Made by a program: the position numbers and the translations under genes. Under the pieces are notes generated by a model that saw only the letters and a list, made by a program, of their open reading frames with translations, made no database searches and was not told where the DNA came from. Positions 8,042-18,274 of a DNA stretch of 64,000 nt are shown here, piece by piece. How positions within the stretch are numbered: position 1 is the stretch's first letter; every line of letters starts with the position of its first letter. This DNA is from Janthinobacterium sp. 17J80-10 (GTDB lineage: Bacteria > Pseudomonadota > Gammaproteobacteria > Burkholderiales > Burkholderiaceae_D), in assembly GCF_004114795.1 (NCBI RefSeq), contig NZ_CP035311.1, forward strand, positions 3,720,001-3,784,000. Direction: 5' to 3'.

Positions 8042-9748
8042 CTAGGGACGGGATTCGGATTCGGACTTGCCGCCCTGGCGCTTGTGCTGATACATGCGGC
8101 TATCGGCCAGGTGCAGCAACTGGCGCCGGTCGCCTGCCTCATGCGCATGCGCGGAACCGTAGCTGGCGCCGGCAAAGACAAAATCGTCCTTGCGCAACGC
8201 GGCCACCGCCTGTCCCAGCACATCCTCGAGCCAGTGAAGGTTGCCGCTGTGGCAGGTGATGGCAAATTCATCGCCGCCCATGCGATGCAGCAAGGCTTGC
8301 TGGCCCAGGCCGGATGCCAGGTGCGCCGCAAAGCGCTGCAGCAATTCGTCGCCGCGCGCATGGCCATGGGTATCGTTGTAATGCTTGAGGCCATCGAGGT
8401 CGATGATGGTCAGGCTGCCATCGTCCGGCAGCTTGTGCAGCTCCATCTCCAGCCTGAAGCGGTTCGGCAAGCCGGTCAGCGCATCGGTATGCGCCAGCTC
8501 GAAGTGCTTGCGCGCCGCTGTCAGCGCAACTTCCTTTTCATGATGCAGCTGGCCGAACTGGTAGGACAGCACCAGCGCCAGCAGGATCACCTCGACCGTC
8601 ACCGCCAGCAAGCCGACGTGCTCGATATACACGGTATAGGCATCCAGCCGCGTGAGCGAAATGGCCGCCGCGCCGAGCACGAAAAAGGCGGCAATCGCCA
8701 CCAGGTACAGGCGTGCCGAGCGGTTGCCCGCGCGCGCACAGGCGATGCCGGCGACCAGGCCATACGTGATGAAGACGCCGACGCCATAGCGGTCCAGTTC
8801 CAGCGACCAGTTTGGCCGCGCCAGCGCTGCAAGGATCGCCGCCGCCATGAGCGCCAGCATCGCGCATCCGGCCCGATAGAGGCGCGGGTGGTTGTCCAGG
8901 CGAATTTCCAGCAAGGCCATGACAAACACGATATAGGCGCAGTTGGAAAACAGGATGGCGAAACTCGACAGGTAGAACCAGCGCACGCCCAGCAGATCCG
9001 GAAACACCAGCAGGCACATGCCGTTCCAGATCAGGTTCCCGAGAATGAACAGGGCATACATGCGCTCGGCCATGCGCTGGCGCACCATGGACAGCGCAGC
9101 ATAGTAAAACCCCAGGCCGATGAAAACGCCCAGGCACACCAGCACCAGCGCATTGCCGGCCTTGATGTTCTGGCGGTAGTGTTCCAGCGTGTCCAGATAC
9201 GGTTCGGCCTGCGCCAGGAATACCGGCGAATCGAGTTGCGTAACGATGCGGTAGCGGCCCTTGACGAGATCCAGCTCGCGCCCGTGGCGCAGGAAAAACG
9301 GGTTTGGTTCCGGGCTTTGGATACCGCCGGACAGCGTCGCCACCAGCGCACCCTGCGCGTCGAATACCCGGTGATGAAAGACACCGATCAGGCTGGAGTT
9401 GCGCAAGTCGATGACGTAGCGCCCAGCGGCCGGCACGTCAACCTCGGCCTGGCGCCAGAAATTGCCGCCGGTGGCTGCCAGCCGCCCGACCGGCGTCAGG
9501 GCAGCCAACGCCGGATCGCCTGGTTGCCGGTACGTCCAGCCGGGCTCGGCGGCGTGCCACTGCCCGGGCAAGTCCACCGGCGCTGCGCCAAGCAGGCCTG
9601 GCCACAACAGGCCCAAGACCAGCCCGGCGCACAAGTTGCGCCACAATGCGCGGGAATAGGATAGCAATGGATTCAAGATGCGATGACTGCACACGTATCG
9701 CGGTCGCAAAGCGCAGCCGCCTGCCAAGCCTAAGCTCAGGCAAAACAC
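8042..9748 (-). CDS. 7TMR-DISM membrane diguanylate cyclase
   Basis: A 568-aa protein. A hydrophobic leader (LCAGLVLGLLWPGLLGAAPV) precedes a periplasmic beta-rich sensing domain of about 150 residues. Seven membrane helices follow (from LVLVCLGVFIGLGFYYAAL to VEVILLALVLSYQFGQL), then a C-terminal GGDEF domain with DALTGLPNRF, a metal-binding IDLDGLKHYND segment and an intact MGGDEF active site. It should make cyclic-di-GMP. No RxxD inhibitory site is seen five residues before GGDEF. The assigned start is GTG at 9748; the N-terminal 25 residues before the hydrophobic leader are doubtful, and a TTG further in could be the real start. Confidence 0.82.
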   Translation of the reverse strand: MFCLSLGLAGGCALRPRYVCSHRILNPLLSYSRALWRNLCAGLVLGLLWPGLLGAAPVDLPGQWHAAEPGWTYRQPGDPALAALTPVGRLAATGGNFWRQAEVDVPAAGRYVIDLRNSSLIGVFHHRVFDAQGALVATLSGGIQSPEPNPFFLRHGRELDLVKGRYRIVTQLDSPVFLAQAEPYLDTLEHYRQNIKAGNALVLVCLGVFIGLGFYYAALSMVRQRMAERMYALFILGNLIWNGMCLLVFPDLLGVRWFYLSSFAILFSNCAYIVFVMALLEIRLDNHPRLYRAGCAMLALMAAAILAALARPNWSLELDRYGVGVFITYGLVAGIACARAGNRSARLYLVAIAAFFVLGAAAISLTRLDAYTVYIEHVGLLAVTVEVILLALVLSYQFGQLHHEKEVALTAARKHFELAHTDALTGLPNRFRLEMELHKLPDDGSLTIIDLDGLKHYNDTHGHARGDELLQRFAAHLASGLGQQALLHRMGGDEFAITCHSGNLHWLEDVLGQAVAALRKDDFVFAGASYGSAHAHEAGDRRQLLHLADSRMYQHKRQGGKSESESRP

Positions 9749-9839
9749 ATTGTAAAGTTACTTTTAAGCAAAAGCTAATTACAAATAGTTAATTCTGGCG
9801 GCGGCGTTATTCATCAACGGGAGCACGATCGCATGCGCG

Positions 9840-9866
9840 AAAAAAAACCGCGTGACACGCACGCGG
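9840..9866 (-). terminator. Rho-independent terminator of pntAB
   Basis: A 7-bp perfect stem (CCGCGTG / CACGCGG, loop ACACG) is followed on the minus strand by a run of eight T. It lies 23 bases after the pntB stop. Confidence 0.8.
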
Positions 9867-9888
9867 CTGTTATCTGGCAAAAAGGCGG

Positions 9889-11310
9889 TCAGGCCGACTT
9901 CAGTGCCACCAGGACTTCATCCAGCATTTTCTTGGCATCGCCAAACAGCATGCGGTTGTTGTCCTTGTAAAACAGTGGATTGTCCACGCCCGCATAGCCG
10001 GACGCCATGCTGCGCTTCATGACGATGGAGGTCTTGGCTTTCCAGACTTCCAGCACCGGCATGCCGGCGATCGGGCTGGCCGGGTCTTCCGCCGCCGACG
10101 GATTGACGATGTCGTTGGCGCCGATCACCATGGCCACGTCGGTCTCCGGGAAATCGGCATTGACTTCATCCATCTCCATGACGATATCGTACGGCACGCG
10201 GGCTTCGGCCAGCAGCACGTTCATGTGGCCCGGCATGCGCCCGGCCACAGGGTGAATGCCGAAGCGCACATTGACGCCATTCTCGCGCAGGTGCTGGACG
10301 ATTTCATTGACCACGTGCTGGGCCTGCGCCACCGCCATGCCATAACCTGGCACGATGATGACGTTCTTGGCTTCGCGCAGCAGCTCGGCGGTTTCTGCGC
10401 CGCTGACCGGCACCACTTCGCCTTGCGGCTCGGCTTCACCCTTGGCTGCCGCCGGCTTGCCGGCGCCGCCGCCGAAACCGCCGGCGATGACGCTGATGAA
10501 ATTGCGGTTCATCGCGCGGCACATGATGTAGGAAAGGATCGCGCCGCTTGAGCCCACCAGGGCGCCGGTGACGATCAGCAAGTCATTCGACAGCATGAAG
10601 CCGGTTGCCGCCGCCGCCCAGCCGGAATAGCTGTTCAGCATCGACACCACGACGGGCATGTCGGCGCCGCCGATCGCCATCACCATGTGGATACCGAAGA
10701 GGAAGGCAATGGCCGTCATGACCACCAGCGGCAGCATGCCCGCTTCGATCGATTCGGCATGGACAAACTGGATGCCGAAGTAAATCACGACCAGCAAGCC
10801 GACCAGGTTCAGCAAGTGGCGCCCTGGCAGCAGCAGGGGCTTGCCGCCGATCCGCGCCGACAGCTTGCCAAAGGCGATGAGCGACCCCGAGAAGGTCACC
10901 ACGCCGATCAGAATGCCGACATAGATCTCGATGTCGTGGATGGTCTTTTCAGCGCCGGCGTAATGGGCCGACGCCGCCGGGTCGATGTAGCTGGCGTAGC
11001 CGACCAGGGCTGCCGCCAGGCCGACCAGGCTGTGCATCAGGGCGACCAGTTCCGGCATCTGCGTCATCTTGACGGTGCGTGCAGCATACAGGCCGATGGT
11101 GCCGCCGGCCACCATGGCGCCGACGACCCAGGGGATGCCGGCAGCCGCCACGCGCGGGCCGAGCACGGTGGCCAGCACGGCAATCGTCATGCCGATGACG
11201 CCGTACAGGTTGCCGCGGCGCGAGGTTTCCGGGTGGGACAAGCCACCCAGGCTGAGGATGAACAGGATCGCTGCGCCCAGGTAGGCGACGATAGTGAGGC
11301 TTTCAGACAT
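9889..11310 (-). CDS. pntB: NAD(P) transhydrogenase subunit beta
   Basis: A 473-aa subunit of the proton-translocating transhydrogenase. The N-terminal two thirds hold many membrane helices ([49 protein letters not shown]). The C-terminal domain III binds NADP(H) with [16 protein letters not shown] and [20 protein letters not shown], then [11 protein letters not shown]. Together with PntA it couples proton entry to hydride transfer from NADH to NADP+. It follows pntA after 24 bases and ends at a hairpin terminator. Confidence 0.95.
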   Translation of the reverse strand: MSESLTIVAYLGAAILFILSLGGLSHPETSRRGNLYGVIGMTIAVLATVLGPRVAAAGIPWVVGAMVAGGTIGLYAARTVKMTQMPELVALMHSLVGLAAALVGYASYIDPAASAHYAGAEKTIHDIEIYVGILIGVVTFSGSLIAFGKLSARIGGKPLLLPGRHLLNLVGLLVVIYFGIQFVHAESIEAGMLPLVVMTAIAFLFGIHMVMAIGGADMPVVVSMLNSYSGWAAAATGFMLSNDLLIVTGALVGSSGAILSYIMCRAMNRNFISVIAGGFGGGAGKPAAAKGEAEPQGEVVPVSGAETAELLREAKNVIIVPGYGMAVAQAQHVVNEIVQHLRENGVNVRFGIHPVAGRMPGHMNVLLAEARVPYDIVMEMDEVNADFPETDVAMVIGANDIVNPSAAEDPASPIAGMPVLEVWKAKTSIVMKRSMASGYAGVDNPLFYKDNNRMLFGDAKKMLDEVLVALKSA

Positions 11311-11334
11311 TTTGAGTTTCGCCTTTCTTTATAC

Positions 11335-12918
11335 TTATTTGCGGAACATCGCCAGCATGCGGCGGGTCACGGCGAAGCCGCCGAACATGTTAATTGCGGT
11401 GAGCACGATGCCGATCACGGCCAGCCAGCGGATCCAGTCGTCAGGACGCCCGGCGCCGCCGTCCAGCGGTGGCGCAACCTGCACCAGCGCGCCAATGGCG
11501 ATGATGCTGGAAATCGCATTGGTCACGCTCATCAGCGGCGTATGCAAGGCCGGCGTGACATTCCACACCACCATGTAACCGATGAAGCACGCCAGCACGA
11601 ACACCGTGAAGTGGCCGATGAAGGCCGCCGGGGCAAACGCGCCGATAAGCCAGAACAGCGCTGCCGCAATGCCGAACGTGACGGCGATGCTGGTGGCCGA
11701 GGCCGGTGCGGCAGCGCCATGGCCGTGCGCCTTGGGCGGCGGCATGGCAGCCGGCTTGGCAGCCGCGGCAGGTGCCGCCGGCAGCTTGGGCGCCGGCGCC
11801 GGCCAGGTGACTTCGCCATTCTTGATGACGGTCAGCCCGCGAATGGCATCGTCCTCCATGTTGACGTCGATCTTGCCATCCTTGGTCTTGCACAGCTCTT
11901 CCGTCAGGCGCAACAGGTTGCTGGCGTACAGCGTGCTCGATTGCTTGGCCAGGCGGCTCGGCAGATCGGTGTAGCCGATGATGGTCACGCCATGCCTGAC
12001 CACGGCTTCACCCGGCTCGGTCAATTCGCAGTTGCCGCCCTGCTCGCCTGCCATGTCGACGATCACGCTGCCCGGCTTCATGGATTGCACCATCTCGGCG
12101 GTGATGAGTTTCGGCGCCGGCTTGCCAGGAATCAGGGCGGTGGTGATGATGATGTCCGCTTCTCTGGCCTGCTTGGCGTACATCTCGCGCTGGGCTTGCT
12201 GGAAGCCTTCCGACATCACTTTGGCATAACCGCCGCCGCCGGAGCCTTCTTCTTCGTATTCGACCTTCACGAACTCGCCGCCCAGCGACTTGACCTGGTC
12301 CGCCACTTCCGGCCGGGTGTCGTTGGCGCGCACGATCGCGCCCAGGTTGGCGGCGGTGCCGATGGCAGCCAGGCCCGCCACGCCGGCACCGGCGATGAAG
12401 ACCTTGGCCGGCGGGATCTTGCCCGCAGCAGTGATCTGGCCATTGAAGAAACGGCCGAAGGCATTGGCGGCTTCGATGACGGCGCGGTAGCCGCTGATAC
12501 CGGCCATGGACGTCAGCGCATCCATCTTCTGCGCGCGCGAAAGCTGGCGCGGCAGCGCATCGATGGCCAGCACGGTCACGTTCCGGGCAGCGAGCTGCTG
12601 CATCAGGTCCGGGTTTTGCGCCGGCCAGATGAAGGAGACCAGCGTCGTGCCGGCGCGCACGAGGGCAAGCTCGTTGGCGTCCGGTGCGCGCACCTTGAAG
12701 ACGATATCGGCGCCAGCCCACAACGCGGCGGCGCCATCGACAACTTGCGCACCAGCGGCACGATAAGCGTCATCGCTGAAATTGGCCGCGTCACCCGCGC
12801 CGGATTCGACGGTGACGGTAAAGCCCAGCTTGATGAGCTTTTCCACCACTTCCGGCACCGTCGCGACACGCTTTTCGCCGGGATAGGTTTCCCGAGGTAT
12901 GCCGATCACTGAAGCCAT
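11335..12918 (-). CDS. pntA: NAD(P) transhydrogenase subunit alpha
   Basis: A 527-aa single-chain alpha subunit of E. coli type. The N-terminal domain I binds NAD(H) ([52 protein letters not shown]). A Pro/Ala-rich linker near residue 395 leads to the C-terminal membrane helices ([39 protein letters not shown]). Some bacteria split this into PntAa and PntAb; here they are fused. It is the first gene of the pntAB operon. Confidence 0.95.
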   Translation of the reverse strand: MASVIGIPRETYPGEKRVATVPEVVEKLIKLGFTVTVESGAGDAANFSDDAYRAAGAQVVDGAAALWAGADIVFKVRAPDANELALVRAGTTLVSFIWPAQNPDLMQQLAARNVTVLAIDALPRQLSRAQKMDALTSMAGISGYRAVIEAANAFGRFFNGQITAAGKIPPAKVFIAGAGVAGLAAIGTAANLGAIVRANDTRPEVADQVKSLGGEFVKVEYEEEGSGGGGYAKVMSEGFQQAQREMYAKQAREADIIITTALIPGKPAPKLITAEMVQSMKPGSVIVDMAGEQGGNCELTEPGEAVVRHGVTIIGYTDLPSRLAKQSSTLYASNLLRLTEELCKTKDGKIDVNMEDDAIRGLTVIKNGEVTWPAPAPKLPAAPAAAAKPAAMPPPKAHGHGAAAPASATSIAVTFGIAAALFWLIGAFAPAAFIGHFTVFVLACFIGYMVVWNVTPALHTPLMSVTNAISSIIAIGALVQVAPPLDGGAGRPDDWIRWLAVIGIVLTAINMFGGFAVTRRMLAMFRK

Positions 12919-12994
12919 AAGTATTTCCTCCTGATGATTTCATTTTAATTTTTGCCCCCCCGAATTCGCCGGGGGTCTGCCCCTAATGGCAGCA

Positions 12995-13026
12995 ATCCCG
13001 CTGCGCCCTCTCAGGCGCAGCGGGAT
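12995..13026. repeat. Perfect 13-bp inverted repeat between panD and pntA
   Basis: The arms ATCCCGCTGCGCC (12995-13007) and GGCGCAGCGGGAT (13014-13026) surround a CTCTCA loop. It is a strong RNA hairpin on either strand but has no T-run on either side, so it is not a standard intrinsic terminator. It lies 45 bases after the panD stop on the minus strand, so it may protect or end the panD transcript. Confidence 0.6.
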
Positions 13027-13070
13027 CGTGTGAATTCGCTGCTTGCGGCTGCCCTGGGGCGCCGCAAATA

Positions 13071-13430
13071 TTATTTTTTCAGACCGGTCATGCGATTATT
13101 GTCATCAACGAAGACAATCTTCTGCTGATAGGTCGCAATTTCTTCGTCGCTCATCGGCGCGTAGGTGCAAATGATCAGCAAATCGCCCAGGTGCGCCAGG
13201 CGTGCCGCGGCGCCATTGAGGGAAATCTCGCCGCTGCCGCGCTTGCCCTTGATGGCATAGGTCGAAAACCGCTCGCCGTTGTTAACGTTGTACAGCTCGA
13301 TCTTTTCAAACGGCTTGATATCGGCCGCTTCCAGCAATTCTTCGTCGATACCGCAGGAACCTTCATAGTTCAGGTCGCACTGGGTGACCGATGCGCGATG
13401 AATCTTCGCGCGTAACATAATACGTTGCAT
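13071..13430 (-). CDS. panD: Aspartate 1-decarboxylase
   Basis: A 119-aa pyruvoyl-dependent enzyme that makes beta-alanine for pantothenate and coenzyme A. The self-cleavage site is the Gly24-Ser25 pair in YEGSCGID; Ser25 becomes the pyruvoyl group. The invariant early segment [21 protein letters not shown] and the later [23 protein letters not shown] match the family, and the length is standard. It stands alone on the minus strand. Confidence 0.95.
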   Translation of the reverse strand: MQRIMLRAKIHRASVTQCDLNYEGSCGIDEELLEAADIKPFEKIELYNVNNGERFSTYAIKGKRGSGEISLNGAAARLAHLGDLLIICTYAPMSDEEIATYQQKIVFVDDNNRMTGLKK

Positions 13431-13905
13431 TTACTTCTCCTGACTGCCTTGCTACATCTTGCTGCCATCGCGCCTGCGAATTGACCGCATTGGAAAGAAT
13501 GATACGAGCGCATCTGACGCCCGCGCGGATTTCGGCATCGTGCCGAAACGATGGGCTCCCCGAAAAACGAAAAACCAGCGAAATCTTACACGTAATCCCG
13601 CACCATCATCGGGAAAGGTACGCGAATTCCCTGAAAATTCCGTTAAACCGGCAAGCTCATTTTCTTTCCCGCATTAAAACATAATTTTATTGCAACGCTT
13701 CAATACTGACTTGTGACGCCCTATTTTCCAGTCACTTGCCCAAAAGAAGTTGCGAATAATCAATTTATTGCAAAATCTAAAATTTATTGCACTCATCATG
13801 CACCGCAATAAAATTCTTCCTGCCACGGTAAAATGACGCTTCTTCAAATCATGCCGCTCTTGCGCGCGCCGGTTCACGGCGCAGCGCTGCGCGGCCACGA
13901 ACGTC
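13431..13905. other. Intergenic region between divergent panD and nudJ
   Basis: About 475 bases without a convincing gene. The middle (13660-13850) is distinctly A/T-rich compared with its surroundings and probably holds the two divergent promoters. Short open frames here lack ribosome sites and coding-like composition. No repeat or riboswitch was recognised. Confidence 0.5.
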
Positions 13906-14394
13906 ATGAGTGCACAAAACTGGAAACCGTCCGTCACAGTCGCCGCCATTATCGAGCGCGACGGCCGCTTCCTGCTCGTTGAGGAAGAAACCAGCGACGG
14001 CATCCGCTTCAACCAGCCGGCAGGCCATCTCGATCCGGGTGAAACCCTGGCGCAAGCGGTCGCCCGCGAGACCATGGAAGAAGCCGCGCACGATTTCGAA
14101 GCCACCGCCCTGGTCGGCGTCTATATGGCGCGCTACCTGTCTTCCCGTACTGGCCTGGAAGTCACATACCTGCGCTTTGCATTTGCCGGCGAACTGGGCG
14201 CGGCTTACGACCAGCCGCTGGATGAAGGCATCCTGCGCACGGTCTGGATGGATTACGACGAGTTGCTGGCCAGCCGCGACAAGCACCGCAGCCCGCTGGT
14301 GCTGCAATGCATCGACGATTACCTGCAAGGCAAGCGCGCCCCGCTGTCGCTGCTGTACTCTCACCCGGATGCCATCGGAGCATTCAATGGCTAA
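13906..14394 (+). CDS. nudJ: NUDIX phosphatase NudJ-like
   Basis: A 162-aa NUDIX hydrolase. The NUDIX box is present as [21 protein letters not shown] (GX5EX7REXXEE). Length and the adjacency to mnmA match NudJ (YmfB), which in E. coli dephosphorylates nucleoside tri- and diphosphates and the thiamine precursor HMP-PP. The stop overlaps the mnmA start by eight bases, so the pair is cotranscribed, as in many proteobacteria. Confidence 0.85.
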   Translation: MSAQNWKPSVTVAAIIERDGRFLLVEEETSDGIRFNQPAGHLDPGETLAQAVARETMEEAAHDFEATALVGVYMARYLSSRTGLEVTYLRFAFAGELGAAYDQPLDEGILRTVWMDYDELLASRDKHRSPLVLQCIDDYLQGKRAPLSLLYSHPDAIGAFNG

Positions 14395-15490
14395 GCGGGT
14401 GGTGATCGGCATGTCGGGCGGCGTCGATTCCTCCGTGTCGGCATGGTTGCTGAAGCAGCAAGGCTATGAAGTCATCGGCCTGTTCATGAAAAACTGGGAA
14501 GACGACGACGATTCCGAATACTGTTCGTCGCGCCAGGACTGGATCGATGCCGCCAGCGTGGCCGACGTGGTCGGCGTCGATATCGAGGCCGTCAATTTTG
14601 CCGCCGAATACAAGGAACGCGTGTTTGCCGAGTTCCTGCGCGAATACCAGGCCGGCCGCACGCCCAATCCGGATGTCCTGTGCAATGCCGAGATCAAGTT
14701 CAAGGCCTTCCTCGACCACGCCATGAAGCTTGGCGCCGACCTGATCGCCACCGGCCATTACGCCCGCGTGCGCGAAGCCGGCACAGGGGCCAACGCCGGC
14801 CGCTTCGAGTTGCTCAAGGCGCACGACGCCAGCAAGGACCAGAGCTACTTCCTGCACCGCCTGAACCAGGCGCAGCTGTCGAAAACCCTGTTCCCGCTGG
14901 GCGAAATCCCCAAGACCGAGGTGCGCAGGATCGCCGAAGAAATCAGCTTGCCCAATGCGGCCAAGAAGGATTCGACCGGCATCTGCTTCATCGGCGAACG
15001 CCCGTTCCGGGAATTCCTCAACCGCTACCTGTCCTACAAGCCCGGGCCGATGAAAACGCCCGAAGGCGACACCGTCGGCGAACATGTCGGGCTGTCCTTC
15101 TACACCCTGGGCCAGCGCAAGGGCATTGGCATCGGCGGCATGAAGAGCCACAAGAATGCCGCCGGTGACAGCGATCCCTGGTACGTGGCGCGCAAGGATG
15201 TCGAAGCCAACACGCTGTATGTGGTGCAGGGCCACGATCATCCGTGGCTGCTCTCCTCCAGGCTGGAAGCCGGGCAGTCCAGCTGGATCGCCGGCTCGCC
15301 GCCCGCGGACGGCGCCTTTTCGGCCAAGACACGCTATCGCCAGGCCGATGTCGCCTGCGCATTCCAGGCAGCCGGCGCTGCAGGCTTCGGCCTCGACTTC
15401 GACACGCCGCAATGGGCCGTCACGCCGGGCCAATCCGCCGTGCTGTACCAGGGTGACATCTGCCTGGGCGGCGGCATCATCACACGTTAA
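14387..15490 (+). CDS. mnmA: tRNA-specific 2-thiouridylase MnmA
   Basis: A 367-aa enzyme that installs the 2-thio group on U34 of tRNA Lys, Glu and Gln. Seen: the PP-loop [18 protein letters not shown], the catalytic cysteine in [19 protein letters not shown], and the second catalytic cysteine in [13 protein letters not shown]. Starting at the ATG at 14387 gives the standard length; a longer in-frame reading upstream only shadows nudJ. It is followed by 165 bases before the NsrR-type operator of hmp. Confidence 0.95.
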   Translation: MAKRVVIGMSGGVDSSVSAWLLKQQGYEVIGLFMKNWEDDDDSEYCSSRQDWIDAASVADVVGVDIEAVNFAAEYKERVFAEFLREYQAGRTPNPDVLCNAEIKFKAFLDHAMKLGADLIATGHYARVREAGTGANAGRFELLKAHDASKDQSYFLHRLNQAQLSKTLFPLGEIPKTEVRRIAEEISLPNAAKKDSTGICFIGERPFREFLNRYLSYKPGPMKTPEGDTVGEHVGLSFYTLGQRKGIGIGGMKSHKNAAGDSDPWYVARKDVEANTLYVVQGHDHPWLLSSRLEAGQSSWIAGSPPADGAFSAKTRYRQADVACAFQAAGAAGFGLDFDTPQWAVTPGQSAVLYQGDICLGGGIITR

Positions 15491-15620
15491 AAGAGTGGCA
15501 AGCAAGGGGAGCGCTCCCCTGCCGTGCCGCGAGATTAAACATGCATTTGAAAAGCACTTTTGATAGAATGGGTTTTGAAATGCCTGACCGCTCACCCGAT
15601 GAGCTTGTTTTTTGTTATTT

Positions 15621-15643
15621 AAGATGCATTTAATATGCATCAT
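15621..15643 (+). promoter_or_regulatory. NsrR-type operator upstream of hmp
   Basis: AAGATGCATTTAATATGCATC contains the perfect inverted repeat GATGCAT-N5-ATGCATC. This matches the known NsrR consensus (AAGATGCNTTT-style half sites), the nitric-oxide-sensing repressor that controls hmp. It ends about 13 bases before the hmp start codon, where bound repressor would block transcription or its initiation. Confidence 0.8.
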
Positions 15644-15655
15644 ATTGGAGAAAGT

Positions 15656-16855
15656 ATGGTTTCACGCGCTTCACGCCCCTATATCGATGCCAGCGTCCCG
15701 GTCCTGCGCGAGCATGGCCTTGCCATCACGCGCACCTTTTACCGCAACATGTTTGCCGAACACCCCGAGCTGACCAACCTGTTCAACATGGGCAACCAGG
15801 CCAATGGCGTCCAGCAGCAGTCGCTTGCCTCCGCCGTGTTCGCCTACGCGGCCAACATCGACAATGCCCAGGCCCTGCAGCCCGTGGTCAAGCGCATCGT
15901 GCACAAGCACGCCTCGGTTGGCATTCGCGCCGAGCACTACCCGATCGTCGGCCGGCACCTGCTCGGCGCAATCCAGGAAACGCTGGGCGACGCGGCCACC
16001 GCGCCGCTGCTGGCGGCCTGGGACGAAGCCTATGGCGAACTGGCGGATGCCCTGATTGCCGCCGAGCGCGAGTTGTATGCGCAAGCCGGCACCGAGGCCG
16101 GCGCCTTGCGCGCAATGAAAGTCACGGGCGTGGAACGCCAGAGCGAAGACGTACTGTCATATACGCTGGCCGCTGGCGATGGCCAGGCGCTGCCGGCATT
16201 CAAGCCCGGTCAATATGTCAGCGTGGCCGTCAGCTTTGCCGACGGCAGCCGGCAGTTGCGCCAGTACAGCCTGTCGGATACGCCACTGGCGTCGCATTTG
16301 CGCATTTCCGTCAAGCGCGAAGCCGGCAACGCGCAGGCGCCGGCCGGCCAGGTATCGAACTGGCTGCACGAAAACGTCAAGGCGGACGATCTGCTCCACA
16401 TCACCCATCCCTTTGGCGATTTTGCACCGGATGTGGCGTCGATTGATCCCGTGGTATTGCTGTCGGCAGGGGTCGGGATTACGCCGATGGTGTCCGCGCT
16501 GAACCACATCGCCCGGGTCAATCCGGCGCGCCACGTCATTTTCAGCCATGCCGCCCGTGACGCCAGTCATCATGCCCACCAGGCCGATATCGCCGCCGCC
16601 CAAAAGCGCATGCCCAACCTGCGGGTGGTGAGCTTCCACGAAACCCTGCTGGCTGACGCCCCTGCCGGCACGCATGCCGGGCTGATGGAAGTCTCCAGGC
16701 TGCCATCCTGGCCACGCACGGAAACCAATGTGTACCTGTGTGGCCCGTTGGGCTTCATGCGCGAGCAATGGCGCGCCCTGATCACTGCAGGCGTACCGGC
16801 GGCCCGCCTGCACCGCGAAGTGTTCGGGCCGGAGCTGCTCGACCACTTAGGCTAA
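15656..16855 (+). CDS. hmp: Flavohemoprotein (nitric oxide dioxygenase)
   Basis: A 399-aa protein that oxidises NO to nitrate using NADH and O2. The N-terminal globin domain includes the proximal His region (VKRIVHKHASVGI). An FAD domain (RQYSLSDTP) and an NAD domain (SAGVGITPMVSAL; VYLCGPLGFM) follow. The ATG at 15656 is chosen over an in-frame ATG at 15635, because the latter lies inside the NsrR-type operator and 15656 has GGAG at good spacing. Monocistronic, with NO-inducible control suggested by the operator. Confidence 0.95.
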   Translation: MVSRASRPYIDASVPVLREHGLAITRTFYRNMFAEHPELTNLFNMGNQANGVQQQSLASAVFAYAANIDNAQALQPVVKRIVHKHASVGIRAEHYPIVGRHLLGAIQETLGDAATAPLLAAWDEAYGELADALIAAERELYAQAGTEAGALRAMKVTGVERQSEDVLSYTLAAGDGQALPAFKPGQYVSVAVSFADGSRQLRQYSLSDTPLASHLRISVKREAGNAQAPAGQVSNWLHENVKADDLLHITHPFGDFAPDVASIDPVVLLSAGVGITPMVSALNHIARVNPARHVIFSHAARDASHHAHQADIAAAQKRMPNLRVVSFHETLLADAPAGTHAGLMEVSRLPSWPRTETNVYLCGPLGFMREQWRALITAGVPAARLHREVFGPELLDHLG

Positions 16856-16918
16856 GCAATGTGGAACAGGGATCTGCAAAGCGCTTGCATATTTCGGCGA
16901 CTGCCCCCATAATCTAAA

Positions 16919-16933
16919 TGCGAATCGTTATCA
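16919..16933 (+). promoter_or_regulatory. Fur box upstream of hemP
   Basis: TGCGAATCGTTATCA matches the 7-1-7 Fur consensus TGATAAT-N-ATTATCA at 12 of 14 positions. It lies 19 bases before the hemP start, consistent with iron repression of the hemP-bfd-tonB-exbB-exbD cluster. Confidence 0.75.
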
Positions 16934-16952
16934 TTCATATCAAGATTAACAA

Positions 16953-17150
16953 ATGGACAGCGTTGTGGATCCCTTTAAGCAACAACAGACCGCCAGCCCG
17001 GCGCCCGCCCCAGCAGGCGCAACGGGTACGACCGTCCGTTTGCAGTCGCGCGACTTGTTTGCGCATGCGCGCGAAGTGGAAATCGACCATGGCGGCCGGA
17101 TCTACAAGCTGCGCCTGACGCAACAGAACAAGTTGATCCTGACTGCGTGA
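16953..17150 (+). CDS. hemP: Hemin uptake protein HemP
   Basis: A 65-aa small protein of the HemP family. The conserved C-terminal core is SRDLFAHAREVEIDHGGRIYKLRLTQQNKLILT in sense, with LRLTQQNKLILTA at the end. HemP is a short protein found at the head of heme-uptake loci; in Burkholderia it is needed for expression of heme uptake genes. A Fur box precedes it. It heads an iron cluster with bfd, tonB, exbB, exbD and bfr. Confidence 0.85.
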   Translation: MDSVVDPFKQQQTASPAPAPAGATGTTVRLQSRDLFAHAREVEIDHGGRIYKLRLTQQNKLILTA

Positions 17151-17205
17151 ATGCACGACCGGGTATTTCTGAAAAATTGCTTATCGAGCGTAGTGGGGTG
17201 AAAAG

Positions 17206-17409
17206 ATGATCGTCTGTGTTTGCAACAATGTCTCCGACCACAAGATCCGCAAGGCGGCGGAACAAGGCATGTCCTCGCTGGCCGACCTGCGCACGCATCT
17301 GGATGTCGGCACCTGCTGCGGCAAATGCCACTCCTGCGCCAAGGAAGTGCTGCGCGAATGCCGCCAATCGGCAATCGCCTCGTTTTCCCTTGAGGCACTC
17401 GCTGCCTGA
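17206..17409 (+). CDS. bfd: Bacterioferritin-associated ferredoxin
   Basis: A 67-aa (2Fe-2S) protein. The four ligand cysteines are visible in the order CVC (residues 4 and 6) and CCGKC (near residues 38-41), the BFD domain pattern. Bfd donates electrons to bacterioferritin to release stored iron. It lies 55 bases after hemP and the bfr gene is in the same cluster, matching its role. Confidence 0.92.
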   Translation: MIVCVCNNVSDHKIRKAAEQGMSSLADLRTHLDVGTCCGKCHSCAKEVLRECRQSAIASFSLEALAA

Positions 17410-17527
17410 AAAGGCCGGCGACGTTTCCAGTATCATGAGAAGCAATACGGCACCGGCGGGCTTTATCCCTGCCGCCCCCGGCCCCGACCAACACTACTCG
17501 CGTGCAAAACCGCCGATTGCTTCCCCG

Positions 17528-18265
17528 ATGACCACCAACGGACAGCGCCAGAACTGGCAGTTTTTCAGGCAGGCCGGACCGCTCGGGCTGGTGATACTGC
17601 TGCACGCCGCCTTTTTTTATGCCCTGCAAAGCGGCCTGGGACAACAGCCGCCGCGCCCCGAGCCCCGCGAAATCATTGCCACCCTGATTGCTGCACAGCC
17701 GGCACAGGCACCTGTCGTGCAAGCGCCGCAACCTCCCCAGCCGAAGCCGGAACCACCCAAGCCGCAAGTCAAGCCCAAGGCGGCAAAACCGGCACCGACG
17801 CCGCCTGTTCCCGTAGCCAAAACCGCACCCAGCCCGCAACCGACGCCCAAGTCGATCACGGCGCCGGCAGAGCCAGCTTCGGCAGCGCCAGCCGAAGCAA
17901 CAGCCGCCACGGCAGCGCCAGCCAGCGCCGCGTCGGCCACGGCATCCGCTGGCCCGGCGGCGCCCGCCGCCCCCGTCCAGCCACGCACGGTGACCACCGG
18001 CGTCGAGTACCTGCAGCCGCCGCGCCCGGAATACCCGGCGCTGTCGCGGCGCATGGGCGAGGAAGGCACCGTGATGCTGCGCATCCTGATTACGGACCGC
18101 GGCCGGGCAGAGCGTGCCGACATCCACAAGTCCTCGGGCGTGCCGCGCCTGGACGAAGCCGCGCGCCAGGCGGCCCTGCGCGCCGTATTCAAACCCTATA
18201 CGGAAAATGGCAGGCCCGTCCCGGTCTATGCGATTTTGCCGATCAGCTTTCAACTGGATAACTGA
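17528..18265 (+). CDS. tonB: Energy transducer TonB
   Basis: A 245-aa TonB. A short cytoplasmic tail leads to one membrane anchor (GPLGLVILLHAAFFYAL), then a long Pro/Lys/Ala-rich periplasmic spacer, then the C-terminal TonB domain (RPEYPALSRRMGEEGTVMLRI; AALRAVFKPYTENGRPVPVY). It carries proton-motive energy from ExbB/ExbD to outer-membrane receptors. The ATG at 17528 gives a standard short tail; an in-frame ATG at 17435 would add 31 residues and cannot be excluded, as neither has a strong ribosome site. Confidence 0.9.
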   Translation: MTTNGQRQNWQFFRQAGPLGLVILLHAAFFYALQSGLGQQPPRPEPREIIATLIAAQPAQAPVVQAPQPPQPKPEPPKPQVKPKAAKPAPTPPVPVAKTAPSPQPTPKSITAPAEPASAAPAEATAATAAPASAASATASAGPAAPAAPVQPRTVTTGVEYLQPPRPEYPALSRRMGEEGTVMLRILITDRGRAERADIHKSSGVPRLDEAARQAALRAVFKPYTENGRPVPVYAILPISFQLDN

Positions 18266-18274
18266 GGAATCATC

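Noticed and set aside
8042-9664. Long plus-strand open frame opposite the diguanylate cyclase
   Set aside because: It is the antisense of a gene with a clear GGDEF domain and membrane helices; the high GC content keeps many antisense frames open. Its own sequence is His/Gln/Arg-rich with no family motif.
10687-12912. 741-codon plus-strand open frame opposite pntAB
   Set aside because: Antisense shadow of pntB/pntA; composition is dominated by Arg/His/Asp/Gln and it spans two real genes.
12995-13026. 13-bp inverted repeat considered a riboswitch or transposon end
   Set aside because: A single local hairpin with no expression platform, no flanking ORF and no second copy; at most an RNA 3'-end structure.
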